Positions 1 to 8,074 of a stretch of 64,000 bases of DNA are shown one piece after another. Source of the stretch: Weissella uvarum (GTDB lineage Bacteria > Bacillota > Bacilli > Lactobacillales > Lactobacillaceae). Each line of letters begins with the position of its first letter. Positions within the stretch are counted from its first letter, which is position 1. The stretch is from contig NZ_JAFBEO010000001.1 of assembly GCF_016908785.1 (NCBI RefSeq), positions 186,001 through 250,000 on the forward strand. Reading direction: 5' to 3'. The notes under the pieces were generated by a model. It was not told where the DNA came from, did not search any database, and saw nothing but the letters and a program-made list of their open reading frames with translations. The position numbers and the translations under genes are program-made.

Positions 1-1265
1 TTGAAGCCCAATTTCTGTGCTTCCAAAATCCGATCTAGCATGCGCGGTACACGTCGCACTTCGCCAGTTAAACCAATTTCACCAACAAAGGCGTCTCCCA
101 CACGTGTTTCTTTATCTCGATAACTTGAAGCAATCGCAACCGCTAAAGCTAAATCAATCGCTGGTTCATCAAGCTTCACACCACCAGCAGCACGCACGTA
201 AGCATCCTCATTTTGCATCAATAGACCAGCTCGCTTTTCAAGCACCGCCATCAAGACTGAAATCCGATTACGATCAATCCCTGAAGCTGTCCGTTGCGCA
301 TTTCCAAATACAGTTGGCGTTACTAACGCCTGTACCTCAACCAAGATTGGTCGCGTGCCTTCTAATGCTACAACCACTGCCGATCCACTTGCATGTTCCA
401 AACGCTCTTCTAAAAACATTTGCGATGGATTAGTAACTTCCTGTAAGCCTTCATGAACCATCTCAAAAACACCTAACTCGTTAGTTGACCCAAAACGATT
501 TTTTGTGGCTCGAAGCAGACGATAACTACGTTGATTATCCCCTTCAAAATACAAAACCGTATCGACCATGTGCTCTAAAATTTTAGGCCCAGCAATCGCG
601 CCTTCCTTTGTCACATGACCGACAATAAAGATCGTAATGCCGTTCGTTTTTGCAATTTGCAATAATTCTGCCGTTGTCTCACGGATTTGTGCCACCGAGC
701 CAATTGCTGATTGAATATCAGGTTGTTGCATTGTCTGAATCGAATCAATGACCACAAAATCAGGCTTGGCCTCATCAATCGCTTTGCGAATCAATGCCAT
801 ATCCGTCTCTGGGTACAAGTAAAACTCGGCATCCCCCCGAACGCCTAAACGCTCGGCCCGCAATTTAATCTGTGACGCACTTTCTTCCCCAGATACATAC
901 AAAACTCGCTGTCCATGATTCGAAAGTTCTCCAGAAATTTGAAGCAACAATGTCGATTTACCAATCCCCGGATCACCACCAATTAATACTAAAGAACCTG
1001 GCACTATGCCACCACCAAGCACCCGATTAAATTCATCTGAATCAGTCAAAACTCGTGGTGTCTCTTCAATATTCACTTCATCAAGTTTTTCAACCTTAGC
1101 AACTTGCCCTTCCAAATTCACCCGCGACTTGCGGTCCACTTTTTCAGGTTGTTGCACTTCTTCAACCAAAGTTCCCCAAGCACCACAATTTGGACAGCGT
1201 CCCATATAACGTTGTGAGACATTCCCACAATTTGAACAAACAAATTGGGTTTTTGTTTTCGCCAT
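1..1265 (-). CDS. radA: RadA/Sms DNA repair ATPase (3' end outside window)
   Basis: RadA is a RecA-like, DnaB-like ATPase that drives branch migration in recombinational repair. Read on the minus strand from the ATG at 1265, the protein opens with a four-cysteine zinc finger (CSNC ... CPNC, residues about 10-27). A Walker A motif [10 protein letters not shown] follows near residue 100, and the RadA-specific KNRFG motif lies near residue 260. The start follows a good AAGGAGA site. About 421 codons are present; the family is about 455 residues, so the last 30-35 residues (end of the Lon-like domain) lie beyond position 1. It sits 9 bp downstream of dut and is probably co-transcribed with it. 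Identification is secure. Confidence 0.95.
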   Translation of the reverse strand, partial: MAKTKTQFVCSNCGNVSQRYMGRCPNCGAWGTLVEEVQQPEKVDRKSRVNLEGQVAKVEKLDEVNIEETPRVLTDSDEFNRVLGGGIVPGSLVLIGGDPGIGKSTLLLQISGELSNHGQRVLYVSGEESASQIKLRAERLGVRGDAEFYLYPETDMALIRKAIDEAKPDFVVIDSIQTMQQPDIQSAIGSVAQIRETTAELLQIAKTNGITIFIVGHVTKEGAIAGPKILEHMVDTVLYFEGDNQRSYRLLRATKNRFGSTNELGVFEMVHEGLQEVTNPSQMFLEERLEHASGSAVVVALEGTRPILVEVQALVTPTVFGNAQRTASGIDRNRISVLMAVLEKRAGLLMQNEDAYVRAAGGVKLDEPAIDLALAVAIASSYRDKETRVGDAFVGEIGLTGEVRRVPRMLDRILEAQKLGF

Positions 1266-1274
1266 GTGTTCTCC

Positions 1275-1829
1275 TTAATTAACCCCTGAACTACCAAAGC
1301 CCCCAGTTCGCGTGGCTTTTTCATTCAGTTGATCATCATCTGTCACTAAGTAAGGCATGAAAATTCCTTGGGCAATCCGCTCACCTTGCTTAATAGTCCG
1401 GTCCGTTAGACCCCAATTAATCATTTGCACAAAAATTTCGCCTTCATTTTGAGGATTATCAACATAATCTGCGTCAATAATCCCCACCCCATTTGGTAAG
1501 ACTAAACTACGTTTCAATGGATTTGATGAACGATTAGCAATCATCAAATATTCATTTTCATTCAAATAAACTTTAACGCCAGTTGGCACCAAGAACGGTT
1601 TGAGTGTCGTTTGCGCTTCTAATAATTCTGCACTCGTTAATTGTTCGCTAATCCGAATTTTCTTCAACGCCCGTAAAAATGGCACACGCCAAACAGAAGG
1701 CAGTACAAAATCGGTTGCTGCTTGCAAATCATACCCAGCTGCTTGCTTTGTGGCACGCTTTGGTAAAGGTAAATCTGCATCTTGATATTTACTTACAATT
1801 TCAAATTTTCTTGTCATCTTTTTTCTCAT
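1275..1829 (-). CDS. dut: dUTP diphosphatase (dUTPase)
   Basis: Hydrolyses dUTP to dUMP and pyrophosphate, keeping uracil out of DNA and feeding thymidylate synthesis. The trimeric dUTPase motifs are in order: AGYDLQA (motif I), NRSSNPLKRS (II), GVGIIDADYVDNPQNEGEI (III), GERIAQGIF (IV) and the C-terminal RTGGFGSSG (V) that closes over the active site. At 184 residues it is a little longer than the usual 145-180; the extra residues are an insert between motifs I and II. The start is uncertain: ATG at 1829 or 1817 (MTRKFEIV) both have weak ribosome sites. It is the first gene of a dut-radA pair. Confidence 0.93.
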   Translation of the reverse strand: MRKKMTRKFEIVSKYQDADLPLPKRATKQAAGYDLQAATDFVLPSVWRVPFLRALKKIRISEQLTSAELLEAQTTLKPFLVPTGVKVYLNENEYLMIANRSSNPLKRSLVLPNGVGIIDADYVDNPQNEGEIFVQMINWGLTDRTIKQGERIAQGIFMPYLVTDDDQLNEKATRTGGFGSSGVN

Positions 1830-1864
1830 TTCTAACTGTGTTTACATGCAACACAACTACAATC

Positions 1865-1883
1865 ATTATACCTAAATTTAGGT
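1865..1883 (-). promoter_or_regulatory. dut-radA promoter -10 abutting a 14-bp perfect palindrome
   Basis: On the minus strand a perfect TATAAT (1870-1865) follows directly on the palindrome ACCTAAATTTAGGT (1870-1883), which would occupy the -35/-10 spacer. The -35 region is only T-rich. The position suggests an operator for the dut-radA transcript. The regulator is unknown and the element could be chance. Confidence 0.45.
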
Positions 1884-1887
1884 CATT

Positions 1888-1911
1888 AAAAAAGCGAACC
1901 CCTTGGCTCGC
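1888..1911 (-). terminator. Intrinsic terminator after the GNAT gene
   Basis: In minus-strand RNA, GCGAGCC pairs with GGTTCGC (one G-U pair) around an AAGG loop, followed by six U (plus-strand A run 1888-1893). It ends the acetyltransferase transcript just before the dut promoter. Confidence 0.8.
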
Positions 1912-1920
1912 AATAAGTTT

Positions 1921-2211
1921 TTAATGTTTGGGTGTTGCAACATCTGCATATTTACTCTGCCGCATAAAAGCCTGCTTAACATAAGGACAGACCGGCTCTA
2001 AAAGCACTTCATTTTCCCGCGCCAAGTTTGCTAAAGCATCCAGTAATTGTTCAGCAATTCCTTGCCCCCGATAAGCTGGGTTAACGAAGGTATGGGTTAC
2101 TGGCCAAGTGTGATTTTTGTCTGTTTGTGTATAACGAATCTCACCAACTAATTGATCATTGTCATCAGTTAAAAATATACGTCCTGATTCGTATTTCATT
2201 GCTTGCGCCAT
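1921..2211 (-). CDS. GNAT-fold N-acetyltransferase, short YjdJ/NATD1-like type
   Basis: A 96-residue protein of the small Gcn5-related acetyltransferase group. It has the expected flow: hydrophobic strand, IRYTQ, then the acetyl-CoA binding loop RGQGIAEQLLDAL (residues about 49-61), and VCPYVKQAF near the C-terminus, which is typical of the NATD1/YjdJ family. The substrate is unknown. The start at 2211 has an AGGAGA site that overlaps the stop region of the upstream gene, so the two are probably translationally linked. The identification of the fold is firm; the role is not known. Confidence 0.85.
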   Translation of the reverse strand: MAQAMKYESGRIFLTDDNDQLVGEIRYTQTDKNHTWPVTHTFVNPAYRGQGIAEQLLDALANLARENEVLLEPVCPYVKQAFMRQSKYADVATPKH

Positions 2212-2220
2212 CTCGTTCTC

Positions 2221-2763
2221 CTAACGTAAACTGCCGACCACATCAGGTTGCCAACTCGGTGCAACTTTCTGAATTAAGACCACCTGTGCCATTAAATCTA
2301 CCGTCAAATACTCAGCATGTCCTAAATACACACCCGCATTTGTAATTAACGCTGGGGTCCCCCAGAACAACAAATCACCAGGCATGGCTTCGGCCAAACT
2401 AACATGTTGGACGCGATCCAATTGCGTTTTTAAATCTAATGGAAAACTAACACCATAAATATGATTGTAAACATATTGAATTAGCCCAGCAATATCAAAG
2501 CCTGTATCTAAACGATTCCCTTGCAAATGATAAGGTTTACCCAATACCGTTTCAACAACCGCCCACAGCTGATCACGCATGCTATCCATCACCAATTGCA
2601 TCATGTCATTCTGTATTTTTTGCGTATTCGTGCCAGGAGTGAAGTAGGCCGAAATAATCTCAAAAGCCCGTTCCCCCTCTGGTGGTCGAAATTCAATTTC
2701 GCTATCCACTTCATTGGCGTCATTTAAATGGACTACCCGTCCCGGTTCAATTTGATATGACAT
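2221..2763 (-). CDS. NlpC/P60-fold protein lacking catalytic Cys and His (pseudoenzyme)
   Basis: A 180-residue protein whose C-terminal half follows the NlpC/P60 cell-wall peptidase template: GKPYHLQGNRL, GFDIAGLIQYVY, MPGDLLFWG, and NAGVYLGH. The active enzymes carry DCSGL and HVGIYLG at these places. Here the catalytic Cys is Ile91 and the catalytic His is Asn142. No signal peptide is visible, so it may act in the cytoplasm. The start chosen is the ATG at 2763, placed after AAGGAGGAGGAG; an upstream ATG at 2784 precedes that ribosome site. It is followed directly by the GNAT gene. A binding or regulatory role is inference. Confidence 0.75.
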   Translation of the reverse strand: MSYQIEPGRVVHLNDANEVDSEIEFRPPEGERAFEIISAYFTPGTNTQKIQNDMMQLVMDSMRDQLWAVVETVLGKPYHLQGNRLDTGFDIAGLIQYVYNHIYGVSFPLDLKTQLDRVQHVSLAEAMPGDLLFWGTPALITNAGVYLGHAEYLTVDLMAQVVLIQKVAPSWQPDVVGSLR

Positions 2764-2788
2764 TACGGCTCCTCCTCCTTTCATTATA

Positions 2789-2814
2789 CAAAAAAAGCCT
2801 CGTTACAACGAGAC
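2789..2814 (-). terminator. Intrinsic terminator after the LysM-CHAP gene
   Basis: An 8-bp stem (2797-2804 with 2807-2814, one G-U in minus RNA) is followed on the minus strand by a U run (plus-strand A run ending at 2796). It lies between the LysM-CHAP stop codon and the next gene's ribosome site. Confidence 0.8.
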
Positions 2815-2822
2815 TTTTATGA

Positions 2823-3467
2823 TTAATGGATAAATGTCAATCCAGCAGCTGAGATAGTCCGAGTGTGGTAAGCCAATCCAGCATAGTTACCTTCAGAAAT
2901 CTTAATTGTACCGTCAGGGTTAACTGAATCAACAACAGCCACGTGTCCGTATGCTGGGTTAATGCCAGCGCCGTGACTAAAGACAACTACTGAACCAGCA
3001 GCTGGTGTTCCGTCAACCTTGAAACCGGCAGCAGCAGCACTAGCTGGCCAGTTAACTGCGTTACCCCAGTTGTTACCAACCCATGGCAAAGCGTTCTTTA
3101 CGAACCATGTGCATTGTCCAGCGGGATAAGTGTTTGAAGCATCTGTCACAGCGTGTGAAGTTGTTTGAGTGCTTGCAGTCGTGGTAGTAGCTTGCGCTGT
3201 CGCTGCAGTGTTTTGACTAGCAGGCTTAGCAGCTGAAGCTGACTTTGAAACCTTCAATTCTTGACCAACGAAAATCAAATCAGGGTTAGTAACCTTGTTA
3301 ATTTTTGCAAGTTCGCTAACTGAAACATCGTTAGCCTTGGCGATTGAGTAAAGCGTGTCACCTGACTTAACAGTAACTGAGTCGGCTGAAGCAACAGCAG
3401 TTGCGCCTCCAAAGGCCGCAACAGCACCGGCAGTTGCTAATAGGGTATTCTTAGCGGTTGTATTCAT
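2823..3467 (-). CDS. Secreted LysM-CHAP peptidoglycan hydrolase
   Basis: A 214-residue exported wall hydrolase. A signal peptide (residues 1 to about 29, ending VASA) is followed by one LysM peptidoglycan-binding repeat (VKSGDTLYSIAKANDVSV ... IFVGQELKV, about 32-75). A Ala/Thr/Gln-rich linker leads to a C-terminal CHAP domain (about 110-214). The CHAP Cys is in GQCTWFV, the His in YGHVAVV, and the third polar residue in SEGNY. CHAP domains cleave peptide cross-links or act as amidases. The start at 3467 was chosen because GGAGG lies 9 nt upstream; the in-frame ATG at 3476 touches that site. Probable role: wall turnover or cell separation. Confidence 0.92.
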   Translation of the reverse strand: MNTTAKNTLLATAGAVAAFGGATAVASADSVTVKSGDTLYSIAKANDVSVSELAKINKVTNPDLIFVGQELKVSKSASAAKPASQNTAATAQATTTTASTQTTSHAVTDASNTYPAGQCTWFVKNALPWVGNNWGNAVNWPASAAAAGFKVDGTPAAGSVVVFSHGAGINPAYGHVAVVDSVNPDGTIKISEGNYAGLAYHTRTISAAGLTFIH

Positions 3468-3531
3468 GTTATCCATCCTCCAGTTTATTTTCTTAGTTGT
3501 ATGTATTTGATGAACGCGAAAAGTAATTTGC

Positions 3532-3557
3532 ATTATAACCATTTCTGTTTGCAGAAA
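3532..3557 (-). promoter_or_regulatory. Putative LysM-CHAP promoter -10 with adjacent dyad
   Basis: Minus-strand TATAAT (3537-3532) is preceded by the dyad TTTCTG-N4-CAGAAA (3542-3557), where the spacer and edge of the -35 should be. No good -35 hexamer is seen. The dyad may be an activator or repressor site, or the folded leader of something else. Confidence 0.4.
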
Positions 3558-3710
3558 CATAAATAGCTTTTTTCAATTCAATGACGTCATCCAATCAATG
3601 TTGGTCATTACGTCAAAGAAACAAATTCAGCAATTCACATTCACTATCTTACCATAGCTTTAGAAATTCTTAAATTACGACAATGTAACAATTTAATTGA
3701 TTTTACAACA

Positions 3711-3744
3711 CAAAAAAAGGAACGCTGAATTCAGCGTTCCTTTT
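3711..3744. terminator. Bidirectional terminator downstream of clpE
   Basis: A perfect palindrome of 22 bp (3719-3740, arms GGAACGCTGAA/TTCAGCGTTCC) is flanked by an A run before it and T4 after it. It ends clpE on the minus strand. Confidence 0.9.
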
Positions 3745-3750
3745 GAAGCA

Positions 3751-5895
3751 TTAGCCCTCAGGATCTGGGTTCAATTCGTCGTTTTCAACGTGCTTCTTTT
3801 CTTCATTTTCGTCAACAGTTTCTTCAACTGCATCCTTAGCTTCTTCCTTACGATCAACCACTTCTTGGTTAGGATCTGACTCAGCAACAACCACAATTTC
3901 ATCATGGTGTACTTCGGCACGAAGATCCTTTACTTCAGGGTTGTCAAGGTAGAAGTCCGCAATCTTGTCTTCAAGTTGATTTTGGATGACCCGACGAAGT
4001 GGACGAGCACCCATCTTAGGATCGTAACCCATATCAACTAACATGTCCTTAGCAGCATCTGTTACGTAGATGTGCAAGCCCTTAGTTGAGATAGTCTTAT
4101 TCATATCATCCAACATCAAGTCAACAATCTTGTATAGGTTCTCCTTGTTCAAAGGATCAAATTCAACAATCGCATCGAAACGGTTCAAGAATTCTGGCTT
4201 GAAGTATGGAGCCAAACGGTCCATCAAGTCAGTACCTTCAGGAGCATCTTGACCAGCGTTTGAAGTCATGATGACAATTGTATCCTTAAATGAAACCACG
4301 TGTCCTTGTGCATCAGTCAAACGTCCATCGTCAAGAATCTGCAAGAACATATTCATGACATCTGGATGAGCCTTTTCAACCTCATCAAGTAGAACGATTG
4401 AGTATGGATGACGACGAACAGCTTCAGTCAATTGACCTGATTCTTCATATCCAACGTAACCAGCTGGAGCACCAATCAACTTAGATACAGATTGCTTCTC
4501 CATGTATTCAGACATATCGAAACGAATCATGCTATCTTCAGTTCCAAAGAGTTCCTTAGCTAATTGCTTTGCAGTTTCAGTCTTACCAACACCAGTAGGT
4601 CCAACAAAGAGGAAGCTACCAATTGGACGACCTGACTTGTTAAAGCCAACACGGTTACGACGGATAGCCTTGGCAACCTTTTCAGTCGCGTCATCTTGGC
4701 CGATAACGTGGTCAGCTAATTGCTTATCTAAGTTCTTCAATTGTGTTTGCTCAGAATCTGCCATTTCTCCGACAGGAATACCAGTCTTATCTTCAACAAT
4801 CTTCTCGATGTCTTGCTTAGTAACCGTCTTCGTTGCATCATTTTGAGGCTTTTGGTTTTGAACCGCCTCTAATTGTAATGTCAATTGGTTAACTTGATCA
4901 CGCCAGTATCCAGCCTTCTCAAAATCTTCATCATCAGCAGCTTGCTTCTTGTTCTCTTCGGCTGCGTCAATCTTCTTTTGGATTTCCTTTGGATCCCCAA
5001 CCTTCAATGAAAGGTTCTTCTTTGATCCAGCTTCATCCATTAAGTCGATGGCCTTATCAGGCAAGAAACGATCTTGAATGTAGCGGTTTGACAAATCAAC
5101 CGCAGCTTCAATTGCGCCATCTGAGTACTTTACCTTGTGATACTCTTCGTAACTAGGTTGAATACCCTTCAAAATTTGTACCGCTTCATCAGTTGATGGT
5201 TCATCAACCATAACTGTTTGCAAACGACGAGCAATCGCTCCATCCTTTTCAATGTCACGGTATTCATTCAATGTGGTTGCACCAACAAGTTGGAAATCAC
5301 CACGAGCCAAAGCTGGCTTCAAAATGTTTCCAGCATCCATTGATCCTTCACCGGTGCCACCGGCGCCCATGATTTCATGAATTTCATCAATGAACAAGAT
5401 GACATCCTTACGCTTTGAAACCTCATCCATCAACTTTTGCATCCGCTCTTCGAATTCACCACGTACACCAGTTCCTTGAACAAGTGATACGACGTCCAAA
5501 CGAATGACTTCCTTATCTTGTAGCTTTGCAGGTACCTTAGCACTAACAATTGCTTGTGCCAAGCCTTCTACAACCGCCGTCTTACCAACTCCAGGTTCAC
5601 CAATCAAAACTGGGTTGTTCTTTGAACGACGATTCAAAATTTCAATGACGCGATCAATTTCTTCATCACGACCAATGACTGGGTCAAACTTACCACGACG
5701 AGCTAACTCGGTCATGTTAATGCCATATTGATCAAGCAAACCTTTCTCCTGTTGAGGTTGTTGTGCTTTGCGTTGTCCACGCATCTGATCTTGTTGTGAC
5801 CGTGACATTTGTGCACGGTTCAAACGTGATGCATCATCATTCATCATACGAAAAATATCGTCAAAATCTGAAAATCCAAATGTATCTTGTGCCAT
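3751..5895 (-). CDS. clpE: ClpE-type Hsp100 ATPase without the N-terminal zinc finger
   Basis: An AAA+ unfoldase that feeds ClpP or disaggregates stress-damaged proteins. It has two nucleotide-binding domains: first Walker [14 protein letters not shown] with [13 protein letters not shown]; second [13 protein letters not shown] with [12 protein letters not shown]. Between them is a short UVR-like coiled segment ([17 protein letters not shown]). The linker [13 protein letters not shown]-type and [14 protein letters not shown] segments match ClpE rather than ClpC or ClpL. At 714 residues it starts [15 protein letters not shown] and lacks the CxxC...CxxC zinc finger usual in ClpE. The ATG at 5895 lies 8 nt after AAGGAGG; an upstream in-frame ATG at 5922 is ignored. 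Regulated by HrcA, judging from the CIRCE in its promoter. The tail is acidic ([16 protein letters not shown]). Confidence 0.88.
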   Translation of the reverse strand: MAQDTFGFSDFDDIFRMMNDDASRLNRAQMSRSQQDQMRGQRKAQQPQQEKGLLDQYGINMTELARRGKFDPVIGRDEEIDRVIEILNRRSKNNPVLIGEPGVGKTAVVEGLAQAIVSAKVPAKLQDKEVIRLDVVSLVQGTGVRGEFEERMQKLMDEVSKRKDVILFIDEIHEIMGAGGTGEGSMDAGNILKPALARGDFQLVGATTLNEYRDIEKDGAIARRLQTVMVDEPSTDEAVQILKGIQPSYEEYHKVKYSDGAIEAAVDLSNRYIQDRFLPDKAIDLMDEAGSKKNLSLKVGDPKEIQKKIDAAEENKKQAADDEDFEKAGYWRDQVNQLTLQLEAVQNQKPQNDATKTVTKQDIEKIVEDKTGIPVGEMADSEQTQLKNLDKQLADHVIGQDDATEKVAKAIRRNRVGFNKSGRPIGSFLFVGPTGVGKTETAKQLAKELFGTEDSMIRFDMSEYMEKQSVSKLIGAPAGYVGYEESGQLTEAVRRHPYSIVLLDEVEKAHPDVMNMFLQILDDGRLTDAQGHVVSFKDTIVIMTSNAGQDAPEGTDLMDRLAPYFKPEFLNRFDAIVEFDPLNKENLYKIVDLMLDDMNKTISTKGLHIYVTDAAKDMLVDMGYDPKMGARPLRRVIQNQLEDKIADFYLDNPEVKDLRAEVHHDEIVVVAESDPNQEVVDRKEEAKDAVEETVDENEEKKHVENDELNPDPEG

Positions 5896-5990
5896 AAATG
5901 CGGCCTCCTTATTTCTATACATTAACTTGTACTTGTAATCTGTACGTTAGGTCGCGAAAAAGTTGCGTTATTAATTTCTAAATTATCTTT

Positions 5991-6025
5991 AATTCCTAAT
6001 TCCTAATTCCTAATTCCTAATTCCT
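5991..6025. repeat. Five tandem AATTCCT heptamers in the clpE leader
   Basis: Five perfect head-to-tail copies of AATTCCT, preceded by a T-rich stretch and followed by a partial AACTT. They lie between the clpE promoter/CIRCE and the gene. On the coding strand each copy reads AGGAATT, so the clpE leader carries repeated AGGA. Confidence 0.9.
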
Positions 6026-6039
6026 AACTTACATTATCT

Positions 6040-6069
6040 ATATTAGCACTCATCGGCCAAGAGTGCAAG
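6040..6069 (-). promoter_or_regulatory. clpE promoter with embedded CIRCE (HrcA operator)
   Basis: CIRCE consensus is TTAGCACTC-N9-GAGTGCTAA. Here TTAGCACTC (6043-6051), nine bases, then GAGTGCAAG (6061-6069): 16 of 18 arm positions match. On the minus strand, TTGCAC (6068-6063) and TAATAT (6045-6040) are 17 bp apart and form a good sigma-A promoter, so HrcA binding would cover both hexamers. Confidence 0.9.
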
Positions 6070-6120
6070 TGTTTTATGAAATTTTTTTAATCTTTTTGTT
6101 ACAATTGAAATAATAACATA

Positions 6121-6134
6121 TTAAAGCGCTTTCT
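6121..6134. promoter_or_regulatory. Candidate cre (CcpA) site
   Basis: TTAAAGCGCTTTCT matches the palindromic cre core TGAAAGCGCTTTCA at 12 of 14 positions. It lies between the divergent clpE and alsS genes, about 150 bp upstream of the presumed alsS start of transcription. CcpA is known to influence alsS expression in Bacillus; its action here is inference. Confidence 0.5.
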
Positions 6135-6267
6135 TCATTAAAATATTTAAAACTTTTGCACTTTTTTCGGGGTCATTTTTTATTTTTTTAATTCAAATTG
6201 TTCTATTTGCGGCGCCTCAATTGAAATTTTTGAAATTTATAACCTTATTTCCCCGCTCTTTTTGTTG

Positions 6268-6304
6268 TACAATGAAAGCAGATTTGAACGGTCCTAGAAC
6301 CGTT
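6268..6304 (+). promoter_or_regulatory. Putative alsS -10 and downstream inverted repeat
   Basis: TACAAT at 6268-6273 is a plausible -10 for alsS, with only a poor -35 (TTATTT, 17 bp upstream), which suggests an activator. Just downstream an inverted repeat AACGGT-N6-ACCGTT (6287-6304) lies in the initial transcribed region and may be an operator. The rest of the 5896-6340 gap holds the clpE promoter, heptamers and cre site listed separately. Confidence 0.4.
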
Positions 6305-6340
6305 ACTTACATCATAATATATATAATAGGAGTGACATTC

Positions 6341-8029
6341 ATGCCTGATGCACAACGTTACGGTGCCGACTTACTTGTCGACACATTAAATAATAATGAT
6401 ATTGATTTAGTTTTTGGAATTCCTGGTGCTAAAATTGACCGGCTTTTCGAACGTCTCGAACATCCACTTGCTGGACAAACTTCACCCCGCCTTGTGGTTG
6501 TTCGGCATGAACAAAATGCCATCTTCATGGCGCAGGCCTTTGCCCGCATTACTGGTAAGCCCGGTGCCGTTATTGCCACCTCTGGTCCAGGTGTTGGAAA
6601 CCTTGCAACTGGTTTGATGACCGCTAGTGCTGAAGGTGACCCAATCTTAGCAATTGGGGGACAAGTACCTCGAAAAGATTTATATCGCCTAACCCACCAA
6701 AGTACACCATCAACTGAAATCTTCAAGCCCATCACAAATTATTCTGCTGAAATTCAAGACCCTAATAATATTTCAGAAATCGTTTCAAATGCCATCGTTG
6801 CTGCCAAAGGTGGTCCTAAGCCAGGTGCTGCCTTTGTTTCAATGCCACAAGACGTTGATGATGCACCAATCGACACACAAGCGATTCCTGCCGTTCACGC
6901 ACCAAAAATGGGTGCTGCATCACTTACAGACATTGATTGGCTAGCTGATCAAATTAAAGCTGCTAAACTCCCCGTTTTGTTAGTTGGACAACGTGGTTCT
7001 GATGATGAAACAACTCATGCGCTTCATGAATTATTGGAGCAAACCACACTCCCAGTTGTCGAAACTTTCCAAGGTGCTGGTGTCCTTTCACGTGAGCTAG
7101 AAAAAGCTTCATTCTTTGGACGCATTGGCCTTTTCCGGAATCAAGTCGGTGATCGCTTGTTAGCAGATTCTGATTTAGTGATTACAATTGGATACGATCC
7201 AATTGAATACGAGCCACGAAATTGGAATGCCGAAAAGAACTTGCGCATCGTAGCATTAGATACCGCAGCTGCTCAAATTGATAATAACTTCGCACCTGAA
7301 CGTCAATTAATTGGTAATATTGCCGACACGATGCATGCTTTGCAATCACGTATTATCGGATACGAATTGCCAAATGCTTCATTAGATACGTTAGCTAGTT
7401 ATAAACAAGAGCTCATCGAAGCTGATGAACCAAATTACACACCAGCTGCGCCTAATTTGAACCATCCCCTTAATATCATCAAATCGTTACAAGCTCACGT
7501 AACTGATGACATGACTGTAGCAACCGACATTGGTTCTCATTACATTTGGATGGCACGCCATTTCAAGTCTTATGTCCCACGTCACTTCCTAATTTCTAAT
7601 GGTATGCAGACCCTTGGTGTTGGTTTACCTTGGGCGATGGCCGCTGCAATGGTGCGCCCAAATGCCAAAGCCGTTTCTGTCTCAGGTGATGGTGGTTTCT
7701 ATTTTTCTGCTCAAGAACTTTCAACAGCGGTTGAATTAGGACTTAATACCGTCAGCTTAGTTTGGAACGACAATGCCAACTATGACATGGTCAAATTCCA
7801 AGAAGAGAAGAAATACGAAGGTCAATCAGCCGGGGTTAAATTTGCCCCAATTGACTTAGTTAAATTTTCTGAATCAATGGGTGCCAAAGGCTTACGGGTT
7901 GAATCACCTGATCAATTGGACGCTGTCTTAGATGAAGCCTTTGCCACTGAAGGACCTGTCGTTGTCGACATCCCCGTTGATTATTCACATAACTACGAAT
8001 TAGCTGAACTGGTTGAATCAGAAGGTTAA
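6341..8029 (+). CDS. alsS: Catabolic acetolactate synthase
   Basis: Condenses two pyruvates to (S)-2-acetolactate with release of CO2, using thiamine diphosphate; the first step to acetoin. The 562-residue length and single-subunit form fit AlsS rather than IlvB. The catalytic Glu is in RHEQNA (E57), and the ThDP/Mg motif runs from SGDGGFYFSAQEL to WNDNANYDM in the C-terminal domain. The start is the ATG at 6341 after AGGAG (spacing 8); longer upstream reading frame is not needed. It is followed by aldB 45 bp later, so the pair removes excess pyruvate and limits acidification. Confidence 0.96.
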   Translation: MPDAQRYGADLLVDTLNNNDIDLVFGIPGAKIDRLFERLEHPLAGQTSPRLVVVRHEQNAIFMAQAFARITGKPGAVIATSGPGVGNLATGLMTASAEGDPILAIGGQVPRKDLYRLTHQSTPSTEIFKPITNYSAEIQDPNNISEIVSNAIVAAKGGPKPGAAFVSMPQDVDDAPIDTQAIPAVHAPKMGAASLTDIDWLADQIKAAKLPVLLVGQRGSDDETTHALHELLEQTTLPVVETFQGAGVLSRELEKASFFGRIGLFRNQVGDRLLADSDLVITIGYDPIEYEPRNWNAEKNLRIVALDTAAAQIDNNFAPERQLIGNIADTMHALQSRIIGYELPNASLDTLASYKQELIEADEPNYTPAAPNLNHPLNIIKSLQAHVTDDMTVATDIGSHYIWMARHFKSYVPRHFLISNGMQTLGVGLPWAMAAAMVRPNAKAVSVSGDGGFYFSAQELSTAVELGLNTVSLVWNDNANYDMVKFQEEKKYEGQSAGVKFAPIDLVKFSESMGAKGLRVESPDQLDAVLDEAFATEGPVVVDIPVDYSHNYELAELVESEG

Positions 8030-8039
8030 TGTACACTAG

Positions 8040-8061
8040 GTCGCTCATAGCGGCTTTTTTT
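8040..8061 (+). terminator. Terminator-like hairpin between alsS and aldB
   Basis: GTCGCT-CAT-AGCGGC (8040-8054, one T-G pair) is followed by seven T (8055-8061), and the GGAGG site of aldB begins right after. It could attenuate transcription into aldB, or the hairpin could modulate access to the ribosome site. The three-base loop makes it weak. Confidence 0.55.
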
Positions 8062-8074
8062 GGAGGAAAAATTC

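Noticed and set aside
17-433. Plus-strand open frame of 138 codons at the left edge
   Set aside because: Antisense to radA; no ribosome site and no recognisable protein.
6043-6069. CtsR box upstream of clpE
   Set aside because: No GGTCAAA heptad pair was found in the clpE promoter region; only CIRCE fits.
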